From positions 19,748,697-19,812,696 of the forward strand of contig NC_061774.1 of assembly GCF_022458985.1 (NCBI RefSeq): a DNA stretch of 64,000 nt, read 5' to 3'. Shown one piece after another: positions 13,667 through 24,832 of the stretch (position 1 is its first letter; the number at the start of each line of letters is the position of its first letter). The translations under genes were made by a program, and so were the position numbers. The notes under the pieces were generated by a model, which was given only the letters and a program-made list of their open reading frames with translations, did not search any database and was not told where the DNA came from. This stretch comes from Mugil cephalus. Its lineage: Eukaryota; Chordata; Actinopteri; Mugiliformes; Mugilidae.

Positions 13667-14459
13667 AACAGAACGAGCCTGTGTTCTGGAGCCAAAAGCA
13701 GCTATGACCGGCTGTCTTTGAGAATATGCGTGCGTGCATGAGTGTTTGTGTGTCAGCATGAAATTTTTGCAAATGCCAGTGTATTGGTAGAGAAAACTGA
13801 GCATTTGTCCGAAAAGCCTTTGCCTTTCCAACCCATGGTGTGTAGAGGTCCGCTCGTCCACTCAGAGATGGAGATTTTATTTGTGATAGTGCATCTCTAT
13901 GCTGCCGTCGTTGTCAATCGGGCCATTTATTCCGAGAGGAGCTGCAGGCCATTCCGGGGGGTACACATGATTCCCGAGAGTTAAACTGCAGCCCTCCATG
14001 AAAGAGAAAGAAAGAATCTCTGTCACATGCAGGACAAACGAAAACGTTGTTTCTTATGCGACCTGTTCCATTTTCCAGCTCTGTTTTGTTTTGTCATCTC
14101 TTCTGGTTCATTTTGTTGTGTCTTTCTGTCAACACACAAACAAGCTCTCGCTGCTTTAGCCACAAGATTTCTATCTATATGCTCATAATATTCATATTTT
14201 AGTGTTGGTAAATTTTTGTTTTACACAAATTTAAGTGAAATATTGATTCAAAAACACTTCCCCGATAAAAGATTGAGCTTAATGTGCTAGAAATCAGTTT
14301 GTGTAATCATTATATAAAGCATGTATCCTCTTTGAACATTTATATGATGACGTTTACAACTTTCCTGATAAAAAAGCAGGAGGCGAAGATACATGTTTGA
14401 GTCATGTGTCGGTGGACGCTTAGTTCAACCAATGAAGAAAGAAAAACGTGAATGTCTCT

Positions 14460-15000
14460 ACTGTCACACTCAGTGCGTTTTCATGCACGTGAAAAAAAAT
14501 AATTATTGCCTTAATCGGACTACAACAGGAGAACTTAAGTGCATGTAAACACGTTACTCCGATTAAAATCGGCGTTCTTGTTATCCGATTGAGACACCCA
14601 GATAATGCAATTGAATCGGACTTTTCAATCGGATAATGTGCGTGCGCATGCTCCATGACTGCTGCACTGGGGTGTGACCCCGGAACAAAAACATCCAAGA
14701 AAACCAATCATAGAAGAAGAAGAAAAAGAAGAGAAACGGAGCCCTCTGAGGGATAACGCGGATCTTACCTGCAACGGAAGTAGCGTGAACATTATGTATA
14801 AGATTAAAAAATGTACTAATATTCGTCTGGTTGTTGTTTGAAATGCCGGTCTGCCGCATGAACGACTCTAATTTATTATATCACGTAATAGGTCAACCCG
14901 GAAATCGGGCCGTATTAATGTGGTTTTAACCCGCTGAAAAGATACATATCGCCACCTAGCGTGGAAGGGGAGAACAGTTATTCGATTCGAATTTTCGTAA
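14460..15000. mobile_element. MITE-like element in ednrbb intron 1
   Basis: Contains GTGCGTTTTCATGCACGTGA, TTAATCGGACT, AGTGCATGTAAACACG, ATTGAATCGGACTTTTCAAT and later TTATTCGATTCGAATTTTCG. Short inverted words around TTTACATGCA and ATCGGA mark a fish MITE family also present in vamp7 intron 5. Boundaries are uncertain. Confidence 0.5.
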
Positions 15001-15041
15001 AATCTTTGGTTGATTAGACATTTTTGTATACATTTGTTTTT

Positions 15042-15440
15042 TAAATTCCCCCACAAATTTACACTTATTTAAACATACATTAACATGAACCCAACATATT
15101 TTAATAAAGGGATAAATGGAGGCAGAAGAAGTTATCTTTCAGTCAGCACTTCATTCAGCAATACAACAGTGCACCTTTTTACACAGAGCGCCACAATAGA
15201 CCTGTCAATCTAAGTCTCCTGTACACAGGAACCTACTGCTGTTTGAAATTTAAAAAAAATTAATGAATGTTTGAACCTGTGTATTTTTTGAATATCTTTA
15301 TAATGAATACAAAAATATAATAATGTGTATTCATAAGTAGCAGTAGACCAAGTCTAACACATGGTCACATACAGTAGGTAGGGGGCCCCCCACTTAATCT
15401 CTCCATCAGTTTGGGGGTCCTTGGTCTGAAAAAGACCCCT
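15042..15440 (+). repeat. Dispersed repeat family, copy 2 (longer)
   Basis: Begins CCCCCACAAATTTACACTTA, then ACATTAACATGAACCCAACA and TTTTAATAAAGGGATAA, and ends ACAGTAGGTAGGGGGCC with TCTCCATCAGTTTGGGGGTC. It includes an internal segment inverted relative to copy 1. Confidence 0.75.
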
Positions 15441-15738
15441 GATCTATGCTATAGCCAGTCACAGCCAGGCTTTACTCTTCTATCAGAATATGAGTCTGGT
15501 GACGCGCCATTGGGATTTCATTATGCTTCAGCCAGTAGAGAGGAAAGGAATACCTTTGCACGCAACTGGATAGTCCTACCATCAATCAGAGCCCTTTTGT
15601 TGTAAACAAAATCTACTCCACGGTGCTCATATATCGTTTTTGAGTAAGTGGCTGTCACTGAGTCTATCATTCACCACCTAAACTACGCCAAAAAAGATGT
15701 GAAAGGCCCGGGAGATCTTTCCTGGAGCACAATCAGTT

Positions 15739-15746
15739 AACAATGG
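15739..15746 (+). promoter_or_regulatory. SOX-type site AACAATGG in ednrbb intron 1
   Basis: Good SOX consensus inside a repeat-free stretch about 500 bases upstream of the first coding exon. SOX10 is known to regulate mammalian EDNRB in neural crest. A single 8-base match is weak evidence alone. Confidence 0.3.
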
Positions 15747-16153
15747 AGTGGCTCCAAACAAATATTCCCCCACAAAAATCTGTGTGGGTGGGGGAGGAGC
15801 AGACTGGCTCCCAGGCTATTAATGCGAGGCTCTTGATATATAATTAAAGGATCAATCATGTAGGAGCCAGTTTGTCAAGCAGATATTTCATAGAATGCGG
15901 GGGAATTTTGAGCTGCTGCTGGCACTAAAGATACATCAAAAATCATAAGAATGGTTCCTCCTGGGACGATTAATGTCTTTATGTTTCTAGACAGGAGTGA
16001 CAGACCATAGCTCAGAGCCAAAATATATATTTTTTTTAAACCTCAGAATGCATCTTTGTAATAGATTCACATCTTATGCTCATTTTCATAAACACAAGCG
16101 ACAAGTCGTCTGTTTTGGTTTAACGTGATGGTTCGTGCTTTCTTTCCCTGCAG

Positions 16154-16255
16154 GAGAAACGAGCTCGGACCCAGACCCACGCTGACAGGCCCAGTCGGTG
16201 CATGTGTGTGCCTTCCGGTGCGTCTTTTTAGACTGCTGCGAGGCCTCAGGTCAGG
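16154..16255 (+). other. ednrbb: 5' leader part of ednrbb exon 2, with a short upstream ORF
   Basis: Acceptor TTTCCCTGCAG precedes 16154. The leader holds one upstream ATG (16202) opening a 9-codon ORF that stops at 16231, 24 bases before the receptor ATG. A short uORF this close could lower receptor translation. Confidence 0.55.
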
Positions 16256-19200
16256 ATGAGGGCCATTGCACTGCTGCTGTTCTTGATGGCCGTGGAGGTC
16301 GGGGCGTCCAGGGTCGTCCGCGATTCCCAGGGCGTGCCGGAGGCTTCTGATCCGTCCAAGAGCAACGCGTCGGCTGCGTTGCCGCCTCCGCGGCCGCCTC
16401 CGCAGCCTGTGCGGCCGGGGATCCCCCCGCCCATGTGCTTAAAGCCCACGGAGATCAAGCGCGCCTTCAAGTATGTGAACACCATCATATCCTGCTTGAT
16501 CTTCGTGGTGGGGATCATCGGCAACTCGACGCTGCTCAGGATCATATATAAGAACAAGTGCATGAGGAACGGACCCAATGTCCTGATCGGCAGCCTGGCG
16601 CTGGGAGACCTGCTCTATATCATCATTGCCATCCCCATCAATGTGTACAAGGTAACCACACTGTCTCCCCGTTAGTCTGCAGTGTTTCTTCTGTTCGGCC
16701 AGAATCTTTTGGCGCATCTGAACATTAAATCAAATCTCTTCAAATTAAAATGTCCAAGTTGGAAGGTTTGCAACTGCTATAATATTCACCATTTAAGGCA
16801 TTTTGTACAATATGTAAAATCATCACTTCAAATTAATTCATTTTATTAGGCACGGCTGTGTCTAATTTAGACAGGCTTTAATCTGGGGCCATTTCCCTGC
16901 ACGTTAACAGTTGTGGGAGCGTAGTTTGCGACACCCTCCTTGGAACATCCCGTGGATGGCTGTGGTTTCTTTATGAGGTTATTGCTGTGGTTCGCCTCCA
17001 CGTTCGGTCGCTTTCGTGCGGTTTTGTCAATTTCCTTTTTCAGAAACGTCTGTGCAGGTTTTTCCACCTGGACTATAAAGGATGATTAGAAAAAAAACAA
17101 ACAAACGGGTAACCGCAGATGCAAGCCAGCAGCTAGGCAGAGCCGCGCTGGGATTTTAGACTTTTGTTTACTGGCCCTGTGTGAAGCGAAACTATTCAGT
17201 GGGTTGACGTAATAAGTGTAGCCAGGCAGTAATTGTTTAACTGCAACTGTTATGCCAGTCCAAAACCCAAACAGAAAACATATGAACCTTTTTTTTTTTT
17301 TTTAATTCTACAGATCTGATAGGACTGACTTTGATTGAATGAAGCTGGGATGTAGTCTTGATTTATCCAGCTAATCTGTGATAGAGTCGCCCTTAACTGT
17401 GTTTTCTTTGCGTTAAAGTCCTGCATTTCCCTATTATGGATGGTTGTGGTAGCTCAATCTGTAATGTTAAGAGCATCAAGATGTATTTTAAGGCGATAAA
17501 GAGACCTGATTCGGAACATTTGAAAGTTTGAAGGTCACAATAGTTCTGATTGTTTTAAGATACCAGAGACGATACTGTACGTTTGTCTGAGCAGTTGAAA
17601 ATGATACCTCCTGATAATCAAATTTAGCCTCATTTGTTATTGCACACCACGCTGTCCTGACCCTGGAAGGAACCTGATTTTTATGAGAGAAGAACTTTAG
17701 CAGTGGGGTGGAACACTGTGTTGTAGGTTTTGGCATCAGCAGCTGCATTAATGATGAAAGACAAAAGGAAGAGCGGACCTCGAAATGAACCTTGAAGAGG
17801 TCCGCGTGTGTTTACACAGGTGACACTTATTAAGTTCCTGTCATCACAAAAGCCCCTTTCTTTCCATCTCCCCTCCATTTATTTTTCTCTGCAGCTAATA
17901 GCCGAGGACTGGCCGTTCGGCGTGTACATTTGTAAGCTGATGCCGTTCATCCAGAAAGCCTCAGTGGGTATCACTGTCCTCAGCTTGTGTGCCCTCAGCA
18001 TTGACCGGTGAGCGTGCTGCAACTCCTCAGACACACACACACACTCACTCATTAATTAATTGCCCCTCGTTTTTTCTGATTCTGACACAGGCAAAGATGA
18101 GCACTGAATGCATGCGTCTGTATCCCGTTTAGGTACCATGCCGTGACGTCGTGGAGCAGGGTGAAGGGAATGGGGATCCCTCTCTGGAAAGCAGTGGAGG
18201 TGACACTGATCTGGATGGTCGCCGTGCTGCTGGCCGTCCCTGAGGCGCTGGCATTCGACATGCTGGAAATGCCGTACAGGGGCAACAAGCTGCGCGTCTG
18301 CCTACTGCACCCCGAACAGACCACCAACTTCATGAAGGTAGGCACGATTAGACATGTGCACCAGTACAAAGTATGGAAATAGAAAGTAAAAATTCCTGTC
18401 GCTTGTTAAATCAGAGCTAACTTTAGTTACATTATTTATCATCATTTAAAAATAAATCATTTTCTAAATAAATCAGTTTATCTTATCGGGATCCTCGGTT
18501 TGTACACAAAGTTTTAAACTTCACAGTAAGTGGTGACTGTATGTGTCAAACAAATGCAGCGGTAGAAACCTTAAGTATACGATGGAATTACTCTAACCTC
18601 AGTGTATACTGTATGTCATATGGTGCTTAAGTGAATTAACTGTTTAGTGGTTTGTGATTATTTTTTTAATAAATGCAATGCTATAACTATGTTTCATGCT
18701 CGTAACGTTAAAGCACACAGTCCATCAGGTGTCATGTGGTGTGTACAGGTCAATATTAGGATAACAATTGTGCGTTTAAATAAACCAGTTGTCTATTTTA
18801 TCAAATCAACTGAATGCGAAGTTTGTTTTTCAGGTAACATTTTAATGCGAGATCTAATTTGCACACGCAAATTGAAAAACAAGTGTCTAAAAGCCGCCAG
18901 CAGCCGCTCATGTTTGCGGGTCTGCAGCAGCGCCTTGAGCTGCATGCTAACTACAGCGCTGCAGGGTCTTAGTTTAGCACGTTAGCTTGACGATATTTGA
19001 CCGCTTTAAGTTGGCGCGAGAAGCTAACATGCTAAAAAGGCTTAATCCTTCATGGGGCAAGGAACCATGGTATGGTATCATCGACACACATTTTAAATTT
19101 CGTCCCCGCGCCTCCCAGTGAGGTTTAGAAGCATGTGGTCAGAGAAGATAAAGGAAACACTCTCAGTTGAAATCAGGGTCTAACGTGGTCCTCAAGGACA

Positions 19201-21452
19201 AGGAGCCTTTGAATTTTGGTAAATTTGGTAAATTCATTAACCTTGTTTTTCTCCATGAAAATTTAAAAAATTTCACAAAAGTAAAACAGTCTTCTGACGT
19301 CTTATGGTAACACTCAACACATTTTTAGACCAAAGACCCCCGAACTTTTGGAGAAATAAAGTAGGCGACCCCCTACCTGCTACAATTAAGTCTCAGGCTT
19401 GTGCTATTTATAAAAATACATTACTATTATAATTTGTCATTAAATATTAAGCTATGCCTTATCCCTTCATTAAAATATGTTAGATTCGTGTTAATGTGTA
19501 TTTAACGAAATTGAAATTTGTGGGGGAAAAAAAAAAGGACAAGACCTTTGGTATAAAGGGTTAAACATCTAAGGCGTATTTCACATGGTCACTATAGGGT
19601 ATTATCATGCTGAATAGTTGTGATTTGCAGGCCTGTGATCATGACCTTAAAACTTGGAGAAAAACAAAAAAATCACCTTTTGACCTGATGATGACGTTAC
19701 ATTAAAAGTGTGTGGCTTCACCGTCTATGTATAAGGATTAGAGAATTATTACAATAAACAAATGATTAAGGAGCAGCGGAACAGCGGAGCAGCGTGAAAA
19801 AACCCTCCTGACAGTTGGTTTTGGTTTGAAGTGAATCCAAGTCTATGTTATATGAGAAATGGAACATAGCTTCTCATGGAAATGCGTGAGTAGAACGACT
19901 GAATGAGTGACGTCCGTGGAATGATAAACTCAAAACAGCTGGATTTAAAGTATGTCCAACTCTCGCAGCGACATGGTCGGAGCGGTTTGACTTGGCAGAC
20001 TCAGGCTGTACATGTATTCGTTCAAATTGTTTGATAGCGGTGGTTATGTTGTTTCACAGACACATGGTCAAAATTAGCCTGCGCTCTGATTTAGATCGAT
20101 CTGTTAGCACCGAGCGGAAGGTGGAGTAAAACTTGACTGTTGTTCAACTTCCACCTAATGCCGTGTTCAAGCGCACATGCCGGCAGAACAGTTGACTTCA
20201 AAGCAAACCGCCTCTGCAGAACAATAAAGTTTCAGTGTCTCTTTAATCAGTATCTCTTTTTTATTCTGCCAAATTACTGATTGCAACAAAATGTAGTTCG
20301 TTGCCAGAAAATCCCCGGATTGTGTCTGTTTCTTGCAATTGATGAAATAGGAAGTACGGTGACATTCCCAATATGTGGCTTTTTAATGGAGGAACTGTAG
20401 TAGGATACAGTGGAAACGAGGATTAAAGGTGATTAATGTTAAAACAGTCAATTGTAAATTGAGCTTGATGTTATAATTTAATGCTCTCGGTTGAGCTTTA
20501 ACAGACATGTTAAATGACAAATAAAGGATTCTATTTGTAAGTACTAATATCTCACTAATATCTTTCTGTCCAACCTAAAAAGGCTGCGCTCTTTGTTCTC
20601 AACAGTTCTACCAGGAAGTCAAAGACTGGTGGCTGTTTGGTTTCTACTTCTGCTTCCCACTGGCCTGCACAGCAATCTTCTACACGCTCATGTCCTGCGA
20701 GATGCTCAGCCGCAAAAAAGGCATGCGCATCGCTCTCAACGACCACATGAAGCAGGTAAAGTTCACGTGCGAGCGTCATCCGCGCTTCCCTTTGAACCAC
20801 AGTTAGTTTCCCTTGCGCACGGCCAAGACCGGTCACACATTTCTTTGTGTGCGTTCGCTACAGCGGAGGGAAGTTGCCAAGACGGTGTTCTGCCTGGTGT
20901 TGATTTTCGCCTTCTGCTGGCTGCCTCTTCATCTCAGCCGCATTCTGAAGAAAACAGTCTACGACCAAAATGACCCCAACCGCTGTGAACTGCTCAGGTA
21001 GGCACAGCTACAGAGAACACCTCGTCAGATCCCATTGTTCTCTTTGTCGGTGATTTCCTGTTAAGTTCTTTAAAAAAAAAAAAAAATTCCCCTTATCCTT
21101 GCCAGTTTCCTGCTAGTGATGGATTACATCGGAATCAACATGGCCTCTCTAAACTCCTGCATTAATCCGATTGCCCTTTACTTTGTCAGCCAGAAGTTTA
21201 AAAACTGCTTCCAGGTTAGTAGAACCTCTATCATAAAATAAAAAAAAATAAATAAATAAAAAGTAATCAAAAAGCTAATAAGTGTGTGTGTTTGTTACTG
21301 TGTTGTAGTCCTGTCTGTGCTGCTGGTGCTACAGAACGTCTCCCCTGGATGAGCGAGGCTCCGGAGGCTGGAAGGGCTCCTGCCACAGGAATGGACTACA
21401 CCGCTCCAGCTCCCGCTCCAGCTCCAGTCAGAAATACACAAGCTCTTCCTAA
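16256..21452 (+). CDS. ednrbb: Endothelin receptor type B, EDNRB2-like (class A GPCR), 416 aa, seven coding exons
   Basis: Exons read as 16256-16651, 17895-18007, 18133-18337, 20606-20755, 20864-20997, 21106-21214 and 21309-21452. All junctions are GT-AG and the phases join without a stop. The product is a plasma-membrane receptor for endothelins that signals through G proteins; in vertebrates the B2 branch acts in neural crest and pigment-cell migration. Visible features: hydrophobic signal peptide (about residues 1-18), NAS glycosylation site at 37-39, proline-rich linker 43-59, Cys61 (expected to pair with the Cys in RCELL of extracellular loop 3), helix-1 [15 protein letters not shown], Asp118 (2.50), Cys145 (3.25), Lys153 (the ligand-binding Lys in PFIQKAS), DRY at 169-171, CWLP in helix 6, NPIALY in helix 7 and the palmitoylation cluster CLCCWC. 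The tail ([10 protein letters not shown]...RSSSRSSS...KYTSSS) resembles avian EDNRB2 more than EDNRB1. Odd: Ala125 replaces the Asp of DIPINVYK. EDNRA is excluded by the [10 protein letters not shown] and WPFG-CKL patterns. Confidence 0.95.
16652..20605 (+). other. ednrbb: ednrbb introns 2-4
   Basis: Intron 2 (16652-17894) shows only a T-run at about 17.29 kb. Intron 3 (18008-18132) is small. Intron 4 (18338-20605) holds a GTTAGC/GCTAAC-rich patch (about 18.94-19.04 kb) and a minus-strand copy of the dispersed repeat (19323-19530). No additional exon is seen. Confidence 0.6.
19323..19530 (-). repeat. Dispersed repeat family, copy 3 (reverse orientation)
   Basis: Carries the complementary words AAAGACCCCCGAACTTTTGG, GACCCCCTACCTGCTAC, CTTATCCCTTCATTAAAATA and AATTTGTGGGGG, in ednrbb intron 4. 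Confidence 0.75.

Positions 21453-21480
<28 letters not shown>
21452..21480 (+). repeat. (AC)n microsatellite abutting the ednrbb stop codon
   Basis: About 14 AC units start at the last base of the TAA stop. The repeat is transcribed in the 3' UTR. Confidence 0.9.
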
Positions 21481-21483
<3 letters not shown>

Positions 21484-22490
21484 CACACTGCTCTTCTACC
21501 AAACCAGTGTTTCCATCAGCTCCCCATCAAGGAGAAACGGGTGCCACTGCCAACATACCTGCAAGTACACTGCCAACATGCCTGCAAGCGGATCTGAGTC
21601 GGGAGGTAGAAGCCACTTCTACAGGACTCGCGTCATACTGAAAGACTCAGAGATAAACCCAAAGCGATGAGTTGAATAACAGGACTGTACCTGTTCAGGC
21701 TGTAATACCAAACGCAAAAGCTATGATGAATCCAACGATACGTAAACGTCTACATACTCCGACGCTGAGGCTTGTGTAGAGGGCTTAAAAGCTCTCAGTG
21801 CACCAATATGGTAAATACATTTATAGAGAATGTTTATTCAAGCCACTTGTAAATACATGTACAGTATTATTTACATTCAGATCGCAGCCTTATTATTATT
21901 TTATTATTATTATTATATCTAGCCTTAGTGCTTCATGTATGGAAAAGCACTGATAAGTACTACTTGTTGAAGCTTTAATACCTCAAGGGGAAAGCTAGAG
22001 GGAAACTGTGACCCTGAGTTAGGCCTCAAAGGTGTAAGTCTTTATTTTAAAATGCACAAATGTGCCCCTGCATATATAACATTTACACTGTTTTCACTAT
22101 TTACTTAATAATAAAAAAAAGGTGTTTTGTTGTGCTGAGAAACCGGACAATGTGTTCATTGACACTGAAGGCAGGAGACCTTGGAGAGTGGATTTATCTT
22201 TAATATATTCGTGTTTGGACACGAGATCTGCCACAGCGTTGGAGTCCGCAACAGCGCTCAGATCAGCTGATTATGCAACGAGTGAGTCATGGTATTTATC
22301 TACGGTATCTTCGCCCTGCTTTCAGCCACACCGAAAATCCTGAGAGTCTTTGTGAATGTCTTTATAGAGGGACCTCCAAGTTATTACATGTAGCATTAAC
22401 TTGAGGTTGAAGATCAAATTAAATGTGAATATGGGTTTTTGAATTGCATTTATATTGTAAACAGTAATAAATATTATTTTATAGCATTTG
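21453..22490 (+). other. ednrbb: 3' UTR of ednrbb with two polyadenylation signals
   Basis: It begins with a (CA)n tract abutting the stop codon. AATAAA occurs at 22110-22115 and 22466-22471. The distal signal is the more likely main end, because it is followed by a T/G-rich stretch. The terminal part is duplicated about 600 bases downstream. Confidence 0.5.
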
Positions 22491-22512
22491 TGTCGTTTTG
22501 AGTTATTTTTTT
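22372..22512 (+). repeat. Copy A of a local direct duplication (end of ednrbb mRNA)
   Basis: Shares with copy B, in order: a CCAAGT..TTA start, AACTTGAGGTTGAAG, ATTAAATGT, AATATGGGTTTTT, an ACAGTAATAAATAT block carrying the AATAAA signal, and CATTTGTGT. Copy A lies in and just past the receptor 3' UTR. Confidence 0.8.
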
Positions 22513-22971
22513 GACCATTTTCGTTGGTTTAGATTCAAGAAACATCATGGGGTAAGATCTTCAGCGTGCTATGTAGTTGCACACAAAATAACTCAATACT
22601 AAGTTTGTTTTTAATACACAACAAAAATGATGCACATTAATGAAGAAAATAAGAGTCTGCTATCCAGCTAGCTGCTCTCAGCTACACAGTATTGCCTTCA
22701 GCTACAAGCTAACAACAGCATTCTAACATGGCTGTCAAATTAGTTTAGCATGTTAGCTTGATAGCATGCGCTAATTTGAAGCTAACACAGCTGTGTCTTT
22801 CCCAAAGTCACCATATTGTGTAACAGGATAGGTGTGATTAGCATGTATGTGGTTATAAAGTGAAGAGAACATATTTCCATGACTACGGTCCTAGATTTAA
22901 AGTCTTTGGTTTATTAGAAATGCCTGCATGAAATACTATGCAGTATATCTAAACACAACTGAGCTGGAAGG

Positions 22972-23131
22972 AACTCCCAAGTCATTAGCCTACATTTAGC
23001 CGTAACTTGAGGTTGAAGGTTAGATTAAATGTAAATATGGGTTTTTATGTCAGGTTTTAGCGTGCTAATCTCTCCAGAGAAAACAGTAATAAATATCATT
23101 TTATTACATTTGTGTTGTTTGACTTACTTAA
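22972..23131 (+). repeat. Copy B of the local direct duplication, with its own AATAAA
   Basis: Diverged partner of copy A about 600 bases away, in the same orientation. It keeps the polyadenylation signal (23088-23093) and has a short extra segment in the middle (ATGTCAGGTTTTAGCG). No receptor coding sequence accompanies it. Confidence 0.8.
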
Positions 23132-23869
23132 CTCACCAGTTTCTGTGTGGTGGTCACGGCAACAGCACTTTGATTTATGGCCAGTCCTGATCCCTTCAAG
23201 ATTCGAGAGGTTATTGTCATAGCACAATAAAACATTTGGTTGTGCTGTACTTTGTTATTCTGCATTCCTTCAGCTCACCAGCAAAAGAGTTAAACGTGAT
23301 AAATGTGTTAATCGGTTTAAATCAACCAACTGTAGTCACGATATTTTTCTTTTAGTATTAAATTAAAGATGAAACCAAAATGACTCCATAACGCATAACG
23401 TTATAACATCCAGACACCACAGGACTCTCTCAGGAGGTCCACGTCCATCCTCTGATGAGCTACAACTGTTTTGGAAGCACAAGGGAGAACTACACAATAT
23501 TAGGAAGATGGTCATAATGTTATGCCTGATCGTGATGTGTATGCAGTCATAAACTGAAGACTTAGAAAAATCTAAACTTTGACAGCTGCTACATTAAACG
23601 TCTTTGGATACACATTTATTACAAAAGTTATAAGATGAAGCAATAAAAGAAAAAGACGCTAAATATATATATATATGTATTTATCTATTCTTATCTTATA
23701 TATAAATATGGTTGACATTTGCAGACTTGTGCAATACATTAGTGAAAATATGCTTGAACTAAATGTGAACCAATGTACCGTACTGTGTGTTATTGCATTC
23801 TTACGTATGTACAAAAACTGAGCAGATTTATGAGCAGAGAGATGTTATGTGTGGTAGATGATTAGAAAG

Positions 23870-24340
23870 TTGCAGAGTTGCTTTGATCAACAGGAGGAGG
23901 AGAGTCATTCGGAAGTCTGGAGGCCTCTTGATAGAAAAACTGTTCTCGTGGTTCTTGACTTCACACTGGTGCACCGTGTTCCTGACGCTAAGAGCATGAA
24001 GAGCATGTGCGCTGTGTTACTGATGAGTGGAGTCATAATTGCCCTCTGGGGATGGAAAGGCTGCATCTGGTGGCTTTTCCAGTTCTGACCACAACAAATT
24101 TACACCCTAACAACCAGTGCTTGGGAACGAGGTCCCAAGCACTCACTCGATCGGCGCGCCAAACCTCTTGAGCCATCGCATGAAGTGCAGGTGTCGCTGT
24201 GATTTCTTTACAGGCTGCGATTTGTTGCGAGACCAGGTGGGACATTCACTGATGTGAATGCCAAGGTATTTGAAAGTATTTTACCCTCTCTATGCCTCAC
24301 GCTTGCACTTTGGAACACAGCGCTGCTCCTTCGCCTTCCT
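23870..24340 (-). mobile_element. Degraded fish LINE 3' fragment (Rex1-like)
   Basis: Two stretches resemble the common fish LINE tail read in antisense: one around 23.90-23.98 kb (GTCTGGAGGCCTCTTGATAG, AACTGTTCTCGTGGTTC) and one around 24.23-24.30 kb (GTGAATGCCAAGGTATTTGA, AGTATTTTACCCTCTCT). The match is from memory and heavily diverged. No intact reverse transcriptase remains. Confidence 0.45.
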
Positions 24341-24506
24341 TGGATCAACAATCGTTGCTTTCTGCCTTGGTGATGCTTAAGGGCATACACCCTAGGGCAC
24401 AGTGGTTAACGCACAACAGTCGAGGGTCAAAAAGCTTACGGTTCATGCACCAGATCTGTGACTGCTGATCCCAACTCTCTAAGACAGAAGTCTCTACGCC
24501 TGAATC

Positions 24507-24832
24507 CTTTTTAGGCGTAGGACCCCGAAACTGATGGAGAGATTAAGTAGGGGCCCTCTACCTACTGTATGTGTTCTATATTAAACTCACCTGCTACTAT
24601 TTACTGCTGCTACTAATACTGCTATCTCTAAATATACATTATTATCATTTTGCATTCAATATTAAGCTACCCCTTATCCCTTTACTAAAATACGTTGGAT
24701 TCACGTTAATGTGTATTTAATGAAATTTAAATTTGTGGGGAGAAATTGAAAAATACACATAAAAATGTTGAAGGAACCAAAGATTTTGCAACCCCTCTGC
24801 AGTACCTCTGCGGACCCCTGTTGAAGGTGTAT
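24507..24832 (-). repeat. Dispersed repeat family, copy 4 (reverse orientation)
   Basis: Most complete reverse copy: GGACCCCGAAACTGATGGAG, GGGGCCCTCTACCTACTG, TTATCCCTTTACTAAAATAC, CGTTAATGTGTATTTAATGA and AATTTGTGGGGAGAAATT. It extends to a second GCGGACCCCTG block. Confidence 0.75.

Larger units (their letters stand above)
11651..16153 (+). other. ednrbb: First intron of ednrbb
   Basis: No coding exon is seen. It holds the longest (TG)n tract of the window (13599-13666), a MITE-like element at about 14.46-15.0 kb, one copy of a dispersed repeat (15042-15440) and, just before the coding exon, a low-repeat stretch (15660-15960) that looks like a possible enhancer. ORFs across 13.3-13.9 kb are microsatellite artefacts. 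Confidence 0.6.

Noticed and set aside
13333-13861. Overlapping ORFs with His/Thr or Cys/Val repeats on both strands
   Set aside because: They are translations of the (TG)n microsatellite and share no family features.
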